From positions 1,386,683 through 1,450,682 of the forward strand of contig NZ_MIGY01000002.1 in NCBI RefSeq assembly GCF_002940665.1: 64,000 nt of DNA, written 5' to 3'. A model generated the notes under the pieces. The model was given only the letters and a program-made list of their open reading frames with translations, was not told the origin of the DNA and ran no database searches. Numbering within the stretch: position 1 is the stretch's first letter; each line of letters opens with the position of its first letter. The stretch is from Xanthomonas arboricola (GTDB lineage: Bacteria; Pseudomonadota; Gammaproteobacteria; Xanthomonadales; Xanthomonadaceae). The position numbers and the translations under genes are program-made. Positions 8,850-18,275 of the stretch are shown here, piece after piece.

Positions 8850-9162
8850 CAGCACATATCTCCCCGCGCGAGGCTATCGAACGCCGCAGCAGGAGCCCCT
8901 ACCTCCCGGGCGCGGCCAGAACAGACGTGACCCATCTTCCACGAGATGGCAACACGCACGCCATGATTGCGGAGGTGGACGACGATGACGGCAACTTGCC
9001 GGCCAATTGCAGGCCGTTGGAGTGCGCACGCAAGTGCCGCAGCCACCTCGTCGCGGCTGCCTGCCGCCCTCCGCGCGCTGCTATGCAGCGCTGCAACTTC
9101 CCCCGACGCTGGCGCCCATCCGGACGCCGACGGCCGCTTTCCGCTCTATCGCGAGTAACACG

Positions 9163-9795
9163 ATGACCTCAGACACCACCGCCAGCCTGTTCGCCCTGCC
9201 GCTGATCGCCATCCTGCGTGGCATCACGCCGGAAGAAACGCTCGACCATGTCGGTGCACTGATCGACGCCGGCTTCGACGCGATCGAGATCCCGCTCAAT
9301 TCGCCGCGCTGGGCCGAGAGCATCGCCCTGGCCCAGCAGACCTACGGCGAGCGCGCCTGGATCGGCGCCGGCACCGTGCTACGCAACGACGATGTCGACA
9401 CCCTGGCCGAGATCGGTGCGCGCTTCATCGTCACCCCGAATACGCGCCCGTCGCTGATCCGCCATGCGGTGTCGCGCGGGCTCACCGTGGTCGCCGGTTT
9501 CGCCACCGCCAGCGAGGCGTTCGACGCCATCGATGCCGGCGCCACGATCCTGAAGCTGTTCCCCGCAGCCACCTATGGCGCCGCGCATGTGCGCGCGCTG
9601 CGCTCGGTGCTGCCCAAGCACATTCCGGTCTACGTGGTCGGCGGCGTCAGCCCGCAGACCCTGGCCGGCTTCCTTGCCCAGGGCGCCGCCGGTGCCGGCA
9701 TCGGTGGCGAACTGTACAAACCCGCGCAATCGCTCGAAACGACCCAGACGCATGCACGCGCCTTCGTGCAGGCCTACCAGGAACTGCAAGGATGA
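9163..9795 (+). CDS. dgoA: 2-dehydro-3-deoxy-6-phosphogalactonate aldolase
   Basis: Class I aldolase of 210 residues that splits 2-keto-3-deoxy-6-phosphogalactonate into pyruvate and glyceraldehyde-3-phosphate, last step of the De Ley-Doudoroff galactonate route. Seen: [11 protein letters not shown] (16-26), GAGTVL (68-73), and the Schiff-base lysine K131 in [11 protein letters not shown]. Start chosen at ATG 9163 ([10 protein letters not shown]); the frame is open further upstream but that part is low-complexity and unlike the family. First gene of a four-gene operon with 4-base overlaps. The neighbouring dgoD and dgoK distinguish it from the related KDPG aldolase Eda. Confidence 0.92.
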   Translation: MTSDTTASLFALPLIAILRGITPEETLDHVGALIDAGFDAIEIPLNSPRWAESIALAQQTYGERAWIGAGTVLRNDDVDTLAEIGARFIVTPNTRPSLIRHAVSRGLTVVAGFATASEAFDAIDAGATILKLFPAATYGAAHVRALRSVLPKHIPVYVVGGVSPQTLAGFLAQGAAGAGIGGELYKPAQSLETTQTHARAFVQAYQELQG

Positions 9796-10940
9796 AGATC
9801 ACCCGCCTCACCACCTACCACGCCGCACCGCGCTGGCTGTTCCTCAAGGTCGAAACCGACGAGGGCATCACCGGCTGGGGAGAGCCGGTCATCGAAGGCC
9901 GTGCGCGCTCGGTGGAAGCCGCCGTGCACGAACTGGCCGGCTACGTCATCGGCAAGGATCCGGCACGCATCAACGACCTGTGGCAGACCATGTACCGCGC
10001 CGGTTTCTACCGTGGCGGCGCCATCCTGATGAGCGCCATCGCCGGTATCGACCAGGCCTTGTGGGACATCAAGGGCAAGGCCCTTGGCGTGCCGGTGTAC
10101 GAGCTGCTGGGCGGGCTGGTGCGCGACCGCATGAAGACCTATCGCTGGGTCGGCGGCGACCGCCCGGGCGCGATCATCCAGCAGATCACCGACTACCGTG
10201 CGCTGGGCTTTGACACCTTCAAGTTCAACGGCACCGAGGAAATGAAGCTGATCGACAGCGCGCGCGCGGTCGATGCGGCGGTGGTCAAGGTCGCCGAGAT
10301 CCGCGAAGCCTTCGGCAACAGCATCGACTTCGGCATCGACTTCCACGGCCGCGTCGGCGCACCGATGGCCAAGGCGCTGCTGCGCGAGCTGGAGCCGTTC
10401 AAGCCGCTGTTCGTCGAGGAACCGGTGCTGGCCGAACAGGCCGAGTACTACCCGCGCCTGGCCGCGAGCACCTCGATTCCGCTGGCGGCCGGCGAGCGCA
10501 TGTTCTCGCGCTTCGAATTCAAGAACGTGCTGTGCGCCGGCGGTATCGGGATGGTGCAGCCGGACCTGTCGCATGCCGGCGGCATCACCGAGTGCGTCAA
10601 GATCGCCGCGATGGCCGAAGCCTACGATGTCGGCTTCGCCCCGCACTGCCCGCTCGGGCCGATCGCGCTGGCTGCCTGCCTGCACGTGGACTTCGTTTCG
10701 CACAACGCGGTGCTGCAGGAACAGAGCATCGGCATCCACTACAACGAAGGCGCCGACCTGCTCGATTACGTCATCAATAAAGACGATTTTCAGTGTATCG
10801 ATGGCAGTATCGCCGCGCTGCCCAAGCCCGGGCTCGGTGTGGAGATCGACGAAGACATGCTCAAGCGCGCAAACGAAAATCCGCCGGACTGGCGCAACCC
10901 GGTCTGGCGTCACAGCGATGGCAGCATCGCCGAATGGTGA
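9792..10940 (+). CDS. dgoD: D-galactonate dehydratase
   Basis: Enolase-superfamily dehydratase of 382 residues, the same length as E. coli DgoD, converting D-galactonate to 2-keto-3-deoxygalactonate. Metal ligands D183, E209 and E235 and catalytic H185 and H285 are all present ([27 protein letters not shown]) at the numbering known for the E. coli enzyme. Its ATG overlaps the dgoA stop (ATGA), so translation is probably coupled. Confidence 0.96.
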   Translation: MKITRLTTYHAAPRWLFLKVETDEGITGWGEPVIEGRARSVEAAVHELAGYVIGKDPARINDLWQTMYRAGFYRGGAILMSAIAGIDQALWDIKGKALGVPVYELLGGLVRDRMKTYRWVGGDRPGAIIQQITDYRALGFDTFKFNGTEEMKLIDSARAVDAAVVKVAEIREAFGNSIDFGIDFHGRVGAPMAKALLRELEPFKPLFVEEPVLAEQAEYYPRLAASTSIPLAAGERMFSRFEFKNVLCAGGIGMVQPDLSHAGGITECVKIAAMAEAYDVGFAPHCPLGPIALAACLHVDFVSHNAVLQEQSIGIHYNEGADLLDYVINKDDFQCIDGSIAALPKPGLGVEIDEDMLKRANENPPDWRNPVWRHSDGSIAEW

Positions 10941-11845
10941 GCACGCCCGAACACACCGCCGTGCTGGCGGTCGACAGCCGCTGCACGCATGGCGAAGGCG
11001 TGCTGTGGTGTGAGCAACGTGAAGCGCTGTACTGGGTGGACATCAGCGAGAAGCGCCTGTGGCGGCATCATCCGCACAGCGCGCGCACGCAGTACTGGAC
11101 GCTGCCGGACCGCCCCGGTTGCCTCGGCCTGATGGACGACGGCCGCGTGCTGATCGCGCTGGCCAAGTCGATCTGCATCGCCGACCCGGACAACGCCGAC
11201 GCCGACACGCTGCCGCTCGAGCACCTGGCCGACATCGAAGCCGACAACCCGCACACGCGCAGCAACGACGGCCGCGCCGACCGCAACGGCAACCTCGTGT
11301 TCGGCACCATGGACGAGCACGACCACAAGGCTGCGCGCGGCGCGATGTACCAGTTCTCGCTGCGCCACGGCCTGCGTGCGTTGCCGCTGCCGGGCGTGTC
11401 GATCCCCAACTCGATCTGCTTCAGCCCCGACGGCCGCACGCTGTATTACTGCGACTCGCTGCGCCCGCAGATCCTGTGCTGCGATTACGACGCCGCCACT
11501 GCGCAGACCAGCAACGTGCGCGTGTTCACCACGCTGGACCGCGACGATGCCGAGCCGGACGGCTCCATCATCGACAGCGAGGGCCATCTGTGGAATGCGC
11601 AGTGGCGCGCCTGGCGCGTGGTGCGTTACCGCCCGGACGGCAGCATCGAGCGCATCGTGCAGTTGCCGGTCAAGCACCCCACCTGCAGCGCCTTCGGCGG
11701 CGCCGCGCTGGACCGCCTGCACGTGATCAGCTCGCGCCTGGACCACAGCGCCGACGAACTGGCCCGCACCCCGGAAGCCGGCGGCCTGTACGTCTGCGAC
11801 GTGCCGATCAGCGGCCTGCACGAGAGTCGGGTGGCCAGCGCATGA
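10934..11845 (+). CDS. SMP-30/gluconolactonase family lactonase
   Basis: Six-bladed beta-propeller lactonase of 303 residues, probably opening D-galactono-lactone to galactonate to feed dgoD. Seen: HGEGVLW metal-binding strand near residue 19, [40 protein letters not shown] and [18 protein letters not shown] at 10934 overlaps the end of dgoD; a GTG at 10937 would give the classic 4-base overlap and is an equal candidate. The substrate is inferred from its operon position. Confidence 0.9.
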   Translation: MVSTPEHTAVLAVDSRCTHGEGVLWCEQREALYWVDISEKRLWRHHPHSARTQYWTLPDRPGCLGLMDDGRVLIALAKSICIADPDNADADTLPLEHLADIEADNPHTRSNDGRADRNGNLVFGTMDEHDHKAARGAMYQFSLRHGLRALPLPGVSIPNSICFSPDGRTLYYCDSLRPQILCCDYDAATAQTSNVRVFTTLDRDDAEPDGSIIDSEGHLWNAQWRAWRVVRYRPDGSIERIVQLPVKHPTCSAFGGAALDRLHVISSRLDHSADELARTPEAGGLYVCDVPISGLHESRVASA

Positions 11846-12720
11846 TCGCGATCGACTGGGGCACCAGCAGCCTGCGCGGCTATCTGCTCGCTGCCGACGG
11901 CACGGTAGTGGAGCAACGCCGCGGCAGCGGCGGCATCCTGGCCTGCCAGGGCCGCTTCGCCGAAGCGCTGAGCACGCTGGTCGACGGCTGGGACGGCCCG
12001 CTGCTGCTGTCGGGCATGATCGGCAGCCGCAATGGCTGGGTCGAGCAGGCCTATCTGCCCTGCCCGGCCGATACCGCCGCCCTGGCGCAGGCGATGCGCA
12101 GCTACACCGACCTGCTGCCCGGCCGCACGCTGTGGTTCGTCCCCGGCGTGAGCACCGGCGGGCACCGCGGTGTGCCCGATGTCATGCGTGGCGAGGAAAC
12201 CCAGCTGGTCGGCCTGATCGCCGCACTCGGCGACGGCGAGCACGTCGCCTGCCTGCCCGGCACCCACAGCAAGTGGGCGCAGATCGCCAACGGGCAACTG
12301 ACCGGTTTTGCCACCGTCATGACCGGCGAGCTGTATGCGGTGCTGCGCCAGCACAGCATCCTGGGCAAGCTGATGCAGGACGACCCTGCAGACCTGGACA
12401 CCGACGCCTTCGCGCAAGGCGTCGACCGCAGCGCCGACCCTGGCGGCCTCAGCCACCACCTGTTCGGCGCCCGCACGCTGGGCCTGTTCGACCGCCTCGC
12501 CGCCACCGCGCTGCCGTCCTACCTTTCAGGCCTGCTGATCGGCCACGAACTGCGCGACCAGTGCGGCACTCACGCCAGCGTGCACCTGGTCGGCAGCCCC
12601 GGGCTGGCGCAACGCTACGCGCTGGCGCTGGCGCAGTTGGGCGTGCAGACGCAGCTGCATCCGGAAGATCTGGCTGCGACGGGATTGTTCGCGCTGGCCA
12701 GGCAACGCGGGCTGGCCTGA
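11842..12720 (+). CDS. dgoK: 2-dehydro-3-deoxygalactonokinase
   Basis: Kinase of 292 residues phosphorylating 2-keto-3-deoxygalactonate to the 6-phosphate, the substrate of DgoA. Starts with the DgoK signature [15 protein letters not shown] and has LLSGMIGSRNGWVE and the LPGTHSKWAQI block. ATG 11842 overlaps the lactonase stop by four bases. Last gene of the operon. Galactose dehydrogenase, needed to make the lactone, is not in this window. Confidence 0.95.
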   Translation: MIAIDWGTSSLRGYLLAADGTVVEQRRGSGGILACQGRFAEALSTLVDGWDGPLLLSGMIGSRNGWVEQAYLPCPADTAALAQAMRSYTDLLPGRTLWFVPGVSTGGHRGVPDVMRGEETQLVGLIAALGDGEHVACLPGTHSKWAQIANGQLTGFATVMTGELYAVLRQHSILGKLMQDDPADLDTDAFAQGVDRSADPGGLSHHLFGARTLGLFDRLAATALPSYLSGLLIGHELRDQCGTHASVHLVGSPGLAQRYALALAQLGVQTQLHPEDLAATGLFALARQRGLA

Positions 12721-12740
12721 CCGGAGACGGTCAGGCCCGC
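12707..12740 (+). terminator. Hairpin at the end of the dgo operon
   Basis: CCTGACCG / CGGTCAGG stem with a GAGA tetraloop, extended by GCGGG / CCCGC across a 4-base bulge. It overlaps the dgoK stop codon and lacks a T-run, so it may be an mRNA-stabilising 3' structure or a weak terminator. Confidence 0.4.
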
Positions 12741-12837
12741 GCCGAGCGCCCAGGGCTGGAGGCCGACACATCCCGGCCAACCCCACACCGGCCACCGGAC
12801 TGCTTTAGAATTGACAGGCTAAACGCCGGATTCCGCC

Positions 12838-13161
12838 ATGCCTTTTGTTGTCACCGAAAACTGCATCAAGTGCAAATACACCGACTGCGTCGAGGTCTGT
12901 CCGGTGGATTGCTTCCACGTCGGCCCGAATTTTCTGGTCATCGACCCGGATGAGTGCATCGACTGCACGCTGTGCGAGCCGGAATGCCCGGCCAATGCGA
13001 TCTACCCGGAAGACGACGTCCCGGCAGGCCAGGAAGGCTTCGTGGCGCTCAACGCCGAGCTGGCCAAGGCCTGGCCGGTGCTGACCGTGCGCCAGGAGCC
13101 GCTGCCCGATGCCGCCGAGTGGGACGGCAAACCCAACAAGCTGCCACTGCTGCAACGCTGA
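12838..13161 (+). CDS. fdxA: Seven-iron ferredoxin (3Fe-4S plus 4Fe-4S)
   Basis: 107-residue ferredoxin for low-potential electron transfer in the cytoplasm. Cysteines C9, C17 and C50 fit the 3Fe-4S site, and C21, C40, C43 and C46 the 4Fe-4S site, the pattern of Azotobacter ferredoxin I shifted by one; C12 and C25 are the extra conserved pair. The C-terminal extension (PNKLPLLQR) is typical of this subfamily. A TAGAAT -10-like box lies at 12806-12811. Monocistronic by position. Confidence 0.94.
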   Translation: MPFVVTENCIKCKYTDCVEVCPVDCFHVGPNFLVIDPDECIDCTLCEPECPANAIYPEDDVPAGQEGFVALNAELAKAWPVLTVRQEPLPDAAEWDGKPNKLPLLQR

Positions 13162-13200
13162 ATCAGCGCCCGGCAGCATCCAGCCGGGCACCCATGCAGC

Positions 13201-13237
13201 AAAAACGCAGAACGGGCGCCCGAAGCGCCCGTTCTGC
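13201..13237 (-). terminator. Terminator for bamC, possibly shared with fdxA
   Basis: 13-bp perfect stem (GCAGAACGGGCGC and its complement) with a 5-base loop, followed on the minus strand by GTTTTTGC. It lies between the convergent ends of fdxA and the bamC-like gene. Confidence 0.8.
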
Positions 13238-13260
13238 CGTCTGCGATGGCTGCAGCGGCC

Positions 13261-13779
13261 TCAGCCGCCCAGCTTGCCCTTCAACGCCGTGATGACCGCC
13301 ACCGGCGCTGCCGCCGTGGCCGGCATGCCGCGCGGATCCACCGCCGACACATAGCTGCCGGCGTCGACCTTCACCACGCGCACCAGGAAGCTGGACCCCT
13401 CGTAGCTCACGTCGTAGGAACCGAGCATCTGCGCCTTGCTGGCGATGGTCAGGCCGGGGATGTCGGCCAGCGCCGCGCCGACCTTGGCGAACACCGCGTC
13501 GCGCTCGCCCGGCACGGTGAAGCCGCTGTTGGCGCTGGCAGACGGCGGCGCCGAGGCATTCTGCTGTGCGGTCGATGCCAGCGTCGGCACCTTCATCGCA
13601 CCGGAGGTGTCGGGCAGGTTCAGATCCGGCGGCACTTCCAGCGGACGGGCTTCCGGGGCCAGCGCGTAGTCACCGCGTGCGCCCTTGTGGAACCAGCTGC
13701 AACCGCTCGTGGCGGCGACGGTGGCGGTCGCCAGCAACGCGAGCGAGAGCACGCGGACGGGGGAAACGGAATGACGCAT
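13261..13779 (-). CDS. bamC: BamC-like lipoprotein
   Basis: Predicted outer-membrane-anchored lipoprotein of 172 residues: signal peptide MRHSVSPVRVLSLALLATAT followed by the lipobox TSGC at about residue 28, then a low-complexity stretch and a single domain (PGERDAVFAKVGAALADIPGLTIASK, YDVSYEGSSFLVRVVKVDAG). It is much shorter than E. coli BamC (about 344 residues). The call rests on position: it begins 16 bases after dapA, the conserved dapA-bamC (nlpB) order. Role would be accessory to the BAM outer-membrane assembly complex. Assignment is probable, not certain. Confidence 0.65.
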   Translation of the reverse strand: MRHSVSPVRVLSLALLATATVAATSGCSWFHKGARGDYALAPEARPLEVPPDLNLPDTSGAMKVPTLASTAQQNASAPPSASANSGFTVPGERDAVFAKVGAALADIPGLTIASKAQMLGSYDVSYEGSSFLVRVVKVDAGSYVSAVDPRGMPATAAAPVAVITALKGKLGG

Positions 13780-13795
13780 CGATAGATCTCCTGGG

Positions 13796-14704
13796 TCAGG
13801 CCGCGAGCATTTCGCGGCTGGAAAGCGCTTCCAACGCAACAGCGTCGGCGGCAAGGCGGTCGGCGGCAGGCTGGTGCGCCGCAGAGAGGGGCAGTAACGG
13901 CAGACGCAGGCCGTGCCCGATCCCGGCGCGCTGCAGCAGCGCCTTGACCGGGATGGGATTGGATTCGATCCCGCAGAAACTGTGGTACTCGCTCAGGCGT
14001 GCGTCCCACATGGTGGCGCCTTCGCGCTGGCCGTCGCGGGCCAGATCGCACAGCCGCCGATACGCCGACGGCAACGCGTTGGACGCCACCGAAATCAGCC
14101 CGTCGGCACCGGACAGCATCGCCTGCGCGGCGCTACCGTCGTCGCCGCTGAGCACTGCGAAGGACTCGCTGCGCAGCGCCACCAGCGCGGCGACGCGCTC
14201 CGGTTCGCTGCGCGCTTCCTTGATGCCGACGATGTTCGGATGGCCGACCAGCGCGGCAACCGTCTCCGGCAACAGGTCGCATCCGGTGCGCCCGGGCACG
14301 TTGTACAGCACCACCGGCAGCCCGCCGTTGTCGGCAACCGCCAAAAAATGCGCCTGCAGGCCGGCCTGGGTCGGACGCACGTAAGGCGGCGTCACCACCA
14401 GCGCGTACCGCGCGCCCAGCGCCGCAGCACGCTGCGTCTGCGCAATGGTCTTGGCGGTGCCCGACAGGCCGGTACCGGCCAGCACCGGCACGCGGCCGGC
14501 CACCTGCGCAACCGCGGCGCGCAACAAGGTGTCGTACTCCTCGTCGCTCAATGCGGCGGCCTCGCCGGTGGAACCGGCGACGACGATTCCCTGCACGCCG
14601 CCGTGCAGTTGCTGTTCCAGCAACCGCCGCCAGGCATCCAGGTCGAGTGCGCCGTCCGGACCGAAAGGGGTCGCCAGCGCGGTGATGATGCCGGAAAGGG
14701 ACAA
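13796..14704 (-). CDS. dapA: 4-hydroxy-tetrahydrodipicolinate synthase
   Basis: Lysine and diaminopimelate biosynthesis enzyme of 302 residues condensing pyruvate with aspartate semialdehyde. Seen: [13 protein letters not shown] (pyruvate-binding), [21 protein letters not shown] and the Schiff-base lysine in [11 protein letters not shown] 14704. Forms an operon with bamC and is divergent from gcvR. Confidence 0.96.
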   Translation of the reverse strand: MSLSGIITALATPFGPDGALDLDAWRRLLEQQLHGGVQGIVVAGSTGEAAALSDEEYDTLLRAAVAQVAGRVPVLAGTGLSGTAKTIAQTQRAAALGARYALVVTPPYVRPTQAGLQAHFLAVADNGGLPVVLYNVPGRTGCDLLPETVAALVGHPNIVGIKEARSEPERVAALVALRSESFAVLSGDDGSAAQAMLSGADGLISVASNALPSAYRRLCDLARDGQREGATMWDARLSEYHSFCGIESNPIPVKALLQRAGIGHGLRLPLLPLSAAHQPAADRLAADAVALEALSSREMLAA

Positions 14705-14847
14705 GATTCTGCTGCTCTTACGTGACAGGAAAGGCCCGCGCGCACGCGGGTTGTGGCCGCCTGCATGTTACTTGCGGCGCGAAACCACGGGCAAGTATGC
14801 TGGTCACCGCCAGGGCGCCTGCCCGGGCGGCCATTCAGCCTGATGCA

Positions 14848-15423
14848 ATGCCGGAAGCCCCTTTGACCGACTCGACTCCCCGGCCTTCGCCGACCGAAAA
14901 CCACCTCCTGATCAACGCCTACACGACGCATCCGGAGTCCCCCCTGTTGCCCGTCACCCGCCGCATCGCCGACAGCGGCTGCAATCTCGTGGACGCCCGC
15001 CTGGCTACGGTGGGGCGCGATGTCTCGGTCACCGCCCTGGCCACCGGCTCCTGGGATTCGGTCGCCAAGCTCGAAGCGATGCTGACCCGGCTCGAGCGCG
15101 AGGAAGGCCTGAAGCTGGTGTGGTACCGCACCGGCCCCAAGCAGACCCAGTCCAACCTGCTGCCCTACATCGTCGAAGTCATCGCCGCCGACAAGCCGGG
15201 CATCCTGTTCCAGCTGGCCGACTTCTTCGACCGCCAGGGCATCACCATCGAGAACCTGCAGAGCACGCGCTACCGCGCCATGCAGACCGGCGCGGAGATG
15301 TTCTCTGCGCAGGTGACGATCGGCGTGCCGGCCAACATGCACATCGCCGCGCTGCGCGATGATTTCCTGGAATTCTGTGATCACCTCAATCTCGACGCGA
15401 TCATGGACCCGATGAAGTTCTGA
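14848..15423 (+). CDS. gcvR: GcvR-like ACT-domain regulator
   Basis: 191-residue protein with two ACT domains (LINAYTTHPESPLLPVTRRI near the N-terminus; IVEVIAADKPGILFQLADFF in the second half), the architecture and length of the glycine cleavage repressor GcvR, which acts by binding GcvA rather than DNA. Start placed at ATG 14848; the frame is open for 42 more codons upstream but without conserved sequence. No gcvA or gcv operon is in view, so the target is inferred. Confidence 0.8.
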   Translation: MPEAPLTDSTPRPSPTENHLLINAYTTHPESPLLPVTRRIADSGCNLVDARLATVGRDVSVTALATGSWDSVAKLEAMLTRLEREEGLKLVWYRTGPKQTQSNLLPYIVEVIAADKPGILFQLADFFDRQGITIENLQSTRYRAMQTGAEMFSAQVTIGVPANMHIAALRDDFLEFCDHLNLDAIMDPMKF

Positions 15424-15436
15424 GGCAGACGTTCCG

Positions 15437-15787
15437 ATGGCCATTGCCCTTTCCGCGCTGAAACAGATGTTCGCGCACATCCGCTCCGAGACCGACTGGA
15501 ATCTCGACGGGCCGTTGCGTTGGGAATATTTCTTCGCCGACCCGGCGCAGCAACCGCTGCAACACCTCGCCGAGCAACTGACCCAGGACGGCTATCGGGT
15601 CATCGACATCTTCCTGGGCGAACGCGACGAAGACGATGGCGACGACGAGGAATCGTACTTCCTGCACGTGGACAAGCTGGAACAGCACACCATCGAGTCG
15701 CTGAATCAGCGCAATGCGCAGTTCGATGCGCTTGCCAAACGTTTCCATGTAGCTGCTTATGATGGGATGGACGTCGGTCCGGCATGA
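15437..15787 (+). CDS. rraB: RraB-like ribonuclease E inhibitor
   Basis: 116-residue acidic protein with the RraB fold pattern (LTQDGYRVIDIFLGERDEDDGDDEESYFLHVDKLEQHT). In E. coli RraB binds the RNase E C-terminal scaffold and changes decay of selected mRNAs. It starts 13 bases after gcvR, likely co-transcribed. Function is by family only. Confidence 0.7.
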   Translation: MAIALSALKQMFAHIRSETDWNLDGPLRWEYFFADPAQQPLQHLAEQLTQDGYRVIDIFLGERDEDDGDDEESYFLHVDKLEQHTIESLNQRNAQFDALAKRFHVAAYDGMDVGPA

Positions 15788-15824
15788 CCGCGCCGTACGC
15801 CCCTCCACTTAGGGCTGAGCAACG

Positions 15825-16307
15825 ATGACCGACGCTGTATTCGAACTACCCGCTGCAAGCTTGGACCTGCCACTGTCGCTGTCCGGCGGCACCCAGACCA
15901 CGCTGCGCGGCTACGCCGGCAAATGGGTGGTGCTGTATTTCTATCCGAAGGACAGCACGCCCGGCTGCACCACCGAAGGCCTGGACTTCAACGCACTGCT
16001 GCCGCAGTTCACACAGGCCGGCGCGGTCGTGCTGGGTGTCTCGCGCGACTCGGTGAAGTCGCACGACAACTTCTGCGCCAAGCAGGGGTTCGCCTTCCCG
16101 CTGATCAGCGATGGCGAGCAGGCCCTGTGCCGCGCCTTCGATGTGATCAAGGAAAAGAACATGTACGGCAAGCAGGTGCTGGGGATCGAACGCAGCACCT
16201 TCCTGCTGTCACCCGAGGGGGCCGTGGTGCAGGCCTGGCGCAAGGTCAAGGTCGCCGGCCATGCCGACGCCGTGCTGGCCGCGTTGAAGGCGCACGCCGG
16301 ACAGTGA
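15825..16307 (+). CDS. bcp: Thioredoxin-dependent peroxiredoxin (Bcp/PrxQ)
   Basis: 160-residue peroxiredoxin reducing hydroperoxides in the cytoplasm. Peroxidatic cysteine C48 in DSTPGCTTEG and resolving cysteine C84 in HDNFCAKQG, the spacing of the atypical 2-Cys PrxQ subfamily known from Xanthomonas and Xylella. The resolving cysteine lies 36 residues after the first. Follows the RraB-like gene by 37 bases. Confidence 0.95.
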   Translation: MTDAVFELPAASLDLPLSLSGGTQTTLRGYAGKWVVLYFYPKDSTPGCTTEGLDFNALLPQFTQAGAVVLGVSRDSVKSHDNFCAKQGFAFPLISDGEQALCRAFDVIKEKNMYGKQVLGIERSTFLLSPEGAVVQAWRKVKVAGHADAVLAALKAHAGQ

Positions 16308-16389
16308 TGCCCCCTGGTTTCCCGTGTCCTCCATCACCCTGCCCCGCAGGCGTGATGGCTCGCCCCTGCTCCATCACTTGGAAGACCCA

Positions 16390-17787
16390 ATGACCCAAGG
16401 CAAGCGCATCTACGTGCTGGACACCAACGTGCTGATGCACGATCCCACAGCGCTGTTCAAATTCGAGGAACACGATGTGTTCCTGCCGATGCAGGTGATC
16501 GAGGAACTCGACAACGCCAAGAAGGGCACGTCCGAAGTCAGCCGCAATGCGCGCCAGGTCAGCCGCTTCCTGGACGAACTGCTGGAGAACACCAACGCCG
16601 AGCAGATCCAGGCCGGCATCCTGCTCAGCCATCCGCAGGGTATCCAGCTCAAGGGCCAGGCGGCGATCGGCCGGCTGTACTTCCAGATCCACCCGATCGA
16701 CCCGGGCCGCACCTTCGGCGCAATGGTCCCGGACAACAAGATCCTGGCCTCGGTGCTGGCGCTGTGCGAAGAGCATCCGGATGTGCCGGTCATTCTGGTG
16801 TCCAAGGACATCAACCTGCGCATCAAGGCCTACATCAGCGGCCTGAACGCGGAGGACTACCAGAACGATCGCGCGCTGGACGACTTCAGCCTGCTGTTCA
16901 CCGGCGCCATCGAGCTGCCGGACAACTTCTGGGAAAAGCACAATCAGGACCTGCGCAGCTGGAACGAGCGTGGCCGCACCCATTACGAGATCGTGCTGGC
17001 CGACGACGAAGACTGGTATCCGAACCAGTACCTGTATCTGCCGGGCGAGGATGAAGTGGAACTGCGCGTTGCCAAGGTCGGCGGCGGCAAGGCCACGCTG
17101 TGCCTGGTCGATGATTTCCGCAGCGGCCAGCACGCGGTCTGGGGCATCGTGGCGCGCAACCGCGAGCAGAACTTCGCGCTCAACGCCTTGATGGACCCGG
17201 AGATCGACTTCGTCACCCTGCTCGGCACCGCCGGTACCGGCAAGACCCTGCTCGCGCTGGCCGCCGGCCTGGCGCAGACGATGGATCAGCAGCGTTACCG
17301 CGAAATCATCATGACCCGCGCTACCGTCAGCGTCGGCGAAGACATCGGCTTCCTGCCCGGTACCGAAGAGGAAAAGATGACGCCGTGGATGGGCGCGCTG
17401 ACCGACAACCTGGAAGTGCTCACTCACAACCAGGACGGCGGCTCCTGGGGGCGTGCGGCCACCAACGACCTGCTCGCCAGCCGCATCAAGATCCGTTCGA
17501 TGAACTTCATGCGCGGGCGCACCTTCCTGTCGCGCTACCTGATCCTGGACGAGGCCCAGAACCTCACGCCCAAGCAGATGAAGACGCTGATCACCCGTGC
17601 CGGCCCCGGCACCAAGATCGTGTGCCTGGGCAACGTCGAACAGATCGACACGCCCTACCTCACCGAGACAACTTCCGGCCTGACCTACGCGGTGGACCGC
17701 TTCAAGGCCTGGCCGCACAGCGCGCATATCACGCTGCGTCGCGGCGAGCGTTCGCGCCTGGCCGACTTTGCCTCGGAGGTGCTGTGA
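16390..17787 (+). CDS. PIN-PhoH fusion ATPase (PhoH2 type)
   Basis: 465-residue two-domain protein. The N-terminal PIN nuclease-like domain starts YVLDTNVLMHDP (D11, D18) with VIEELD at 36-41. The C-terminal PhoH P-loop ATPase has Walker [13 protein letters not shown] near residue 280 and Walker B YLILDEAQNLTPKQ. PhoH2 proteins studied elsewhere unwind and cut RNA; here that is inference. ATG 16390 follows GGAAG; an upstream ATG at 16324 lacks support. No antitoxin-like small gene precedes it, unlike the mycobacterial version. The next gene overlaps its stop (TGATG). Confidence 0.9.
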   Translation: MTQGKRIYVLDTNVLMHDPTALFKFEEHDVFLPMQVIEELDNAKKGTSEVSRNARQVSRFLDELLENTNAEQIQAGILLSHPQGIQLKGQAAIGRLYFQIHPIDPGRTFGAMVPDNKILASVLALCEEHPDVPVILVSKDINLRIKAYISGLNAEDYQNDRALDDFSLLFTGAIELPDNFWEKHNQDLRSWNERGRTHYEIVLADDEDWYPNQYLYLPGEDEVELRVAKVGGGKATLCLVDDFRSGQHAVWGIVARNREQNFALNALMDPEIDFVTLLGTAGTGKTLLALAAGLAQTMDQQRYREIIMTRATVSVGEDIGFLPGTEEEKMTPWMGALTDNLEVLTHNQDGGSWGRAATNDLLASRIKIRSMNFMRGRTFLSRYLILDEAQNLTPKQMKTLITRAGPGTKIVCLGNVEQIDTPYLTETTSGLTYAVDRFKAWPHSAHITLRRGERSRLADFASEVL

Positions 17788-18269
17788 TGCACATGCTGCG
17801 CGGCGCTGCGGCGCTTGCCGTCATGGCACTGGTCGGTTGCGCGACCGCGCCGCCGCCAGCAAGCGTGCCGACCAACCTCAAGAACGGGCAGTCCTGGGTC
17901 ATCACCCGCCAGGGCATTGCCGAGCAGGTGCTGGACACCTGCTCGCGCGACAGCCCGGCGCGGCATCCGGGCCAGGTCACCGGCTACTGGACACCGAGCC
18001 AGCAGCAGATCGAACAGCTCGAATCCAGGCAGGATGCCTTGACCCCGACCATCCCCGAGCCGCGCGATTTCGACCGCCAGTACGTGGGTGTGGTGATCCA
18101 GGGCCAGCAGCTGATCTACATCAATGCCTTCAGGCTGCCCAACGATCCGCCAGTGAAGCCGGCCAAGGAAGCGATCCGGGTGTGCGACGGCGGCAGTGCC
18201 TTCTGGGGCGCGCTGTACGACCCGCAAACCGGCGCGTTTTCGCAGGTCGCCGTCAACGGCACACCCTGA
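17787..18269 (+). CDS. Hypothetical lipoprotein
   Basis: 160 residues: signal peptide MHMLRGAAALAVMALVG and lipobox LVGC, so probably anchored in an envelope membrane. The mature part has two conserved-looking cysteines (LDTCSRDS and RVCDGGSAFWGALYD). I do not recognise a family. Its ATG overlaps the PhoH stop by one base, suggesting coupled translation, though envelope location and an RNA-acting partner make a direct partnership unlikely. Confidence 0.8.
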   Translation: MHMLRGAAALAVMALVGCATAPPPASVPTNLKNGQSWVITRQGIAEQVLDTCSRDSPARHPGQVTGYWTPSQQQIEQLESRQDALTPTIPEPRDFDRQYVGVVIQGQQLIYINAFRLPNDPPVKPAKEAIRVCDGGSAFWGALYDPQTGAFSQVAVNGTP

Positions 18270-18275
18270 CCGGCG

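Larger units (their letters stand above)
8790..9162. promoter_or_regulatory. Divergent control region between the LysR gene and dgoA
   Basis: 373 bp without a convincing gene. Near the LysR gene it holds a LysR-type box (8811-8825) and a motif resembling those upstream of both transporters (8836-8849). The remaining 300 bp toward dgoA is GC-rich, and I see no clear sigma-70 promoter for dgoA in it. Confidence 0.6.
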
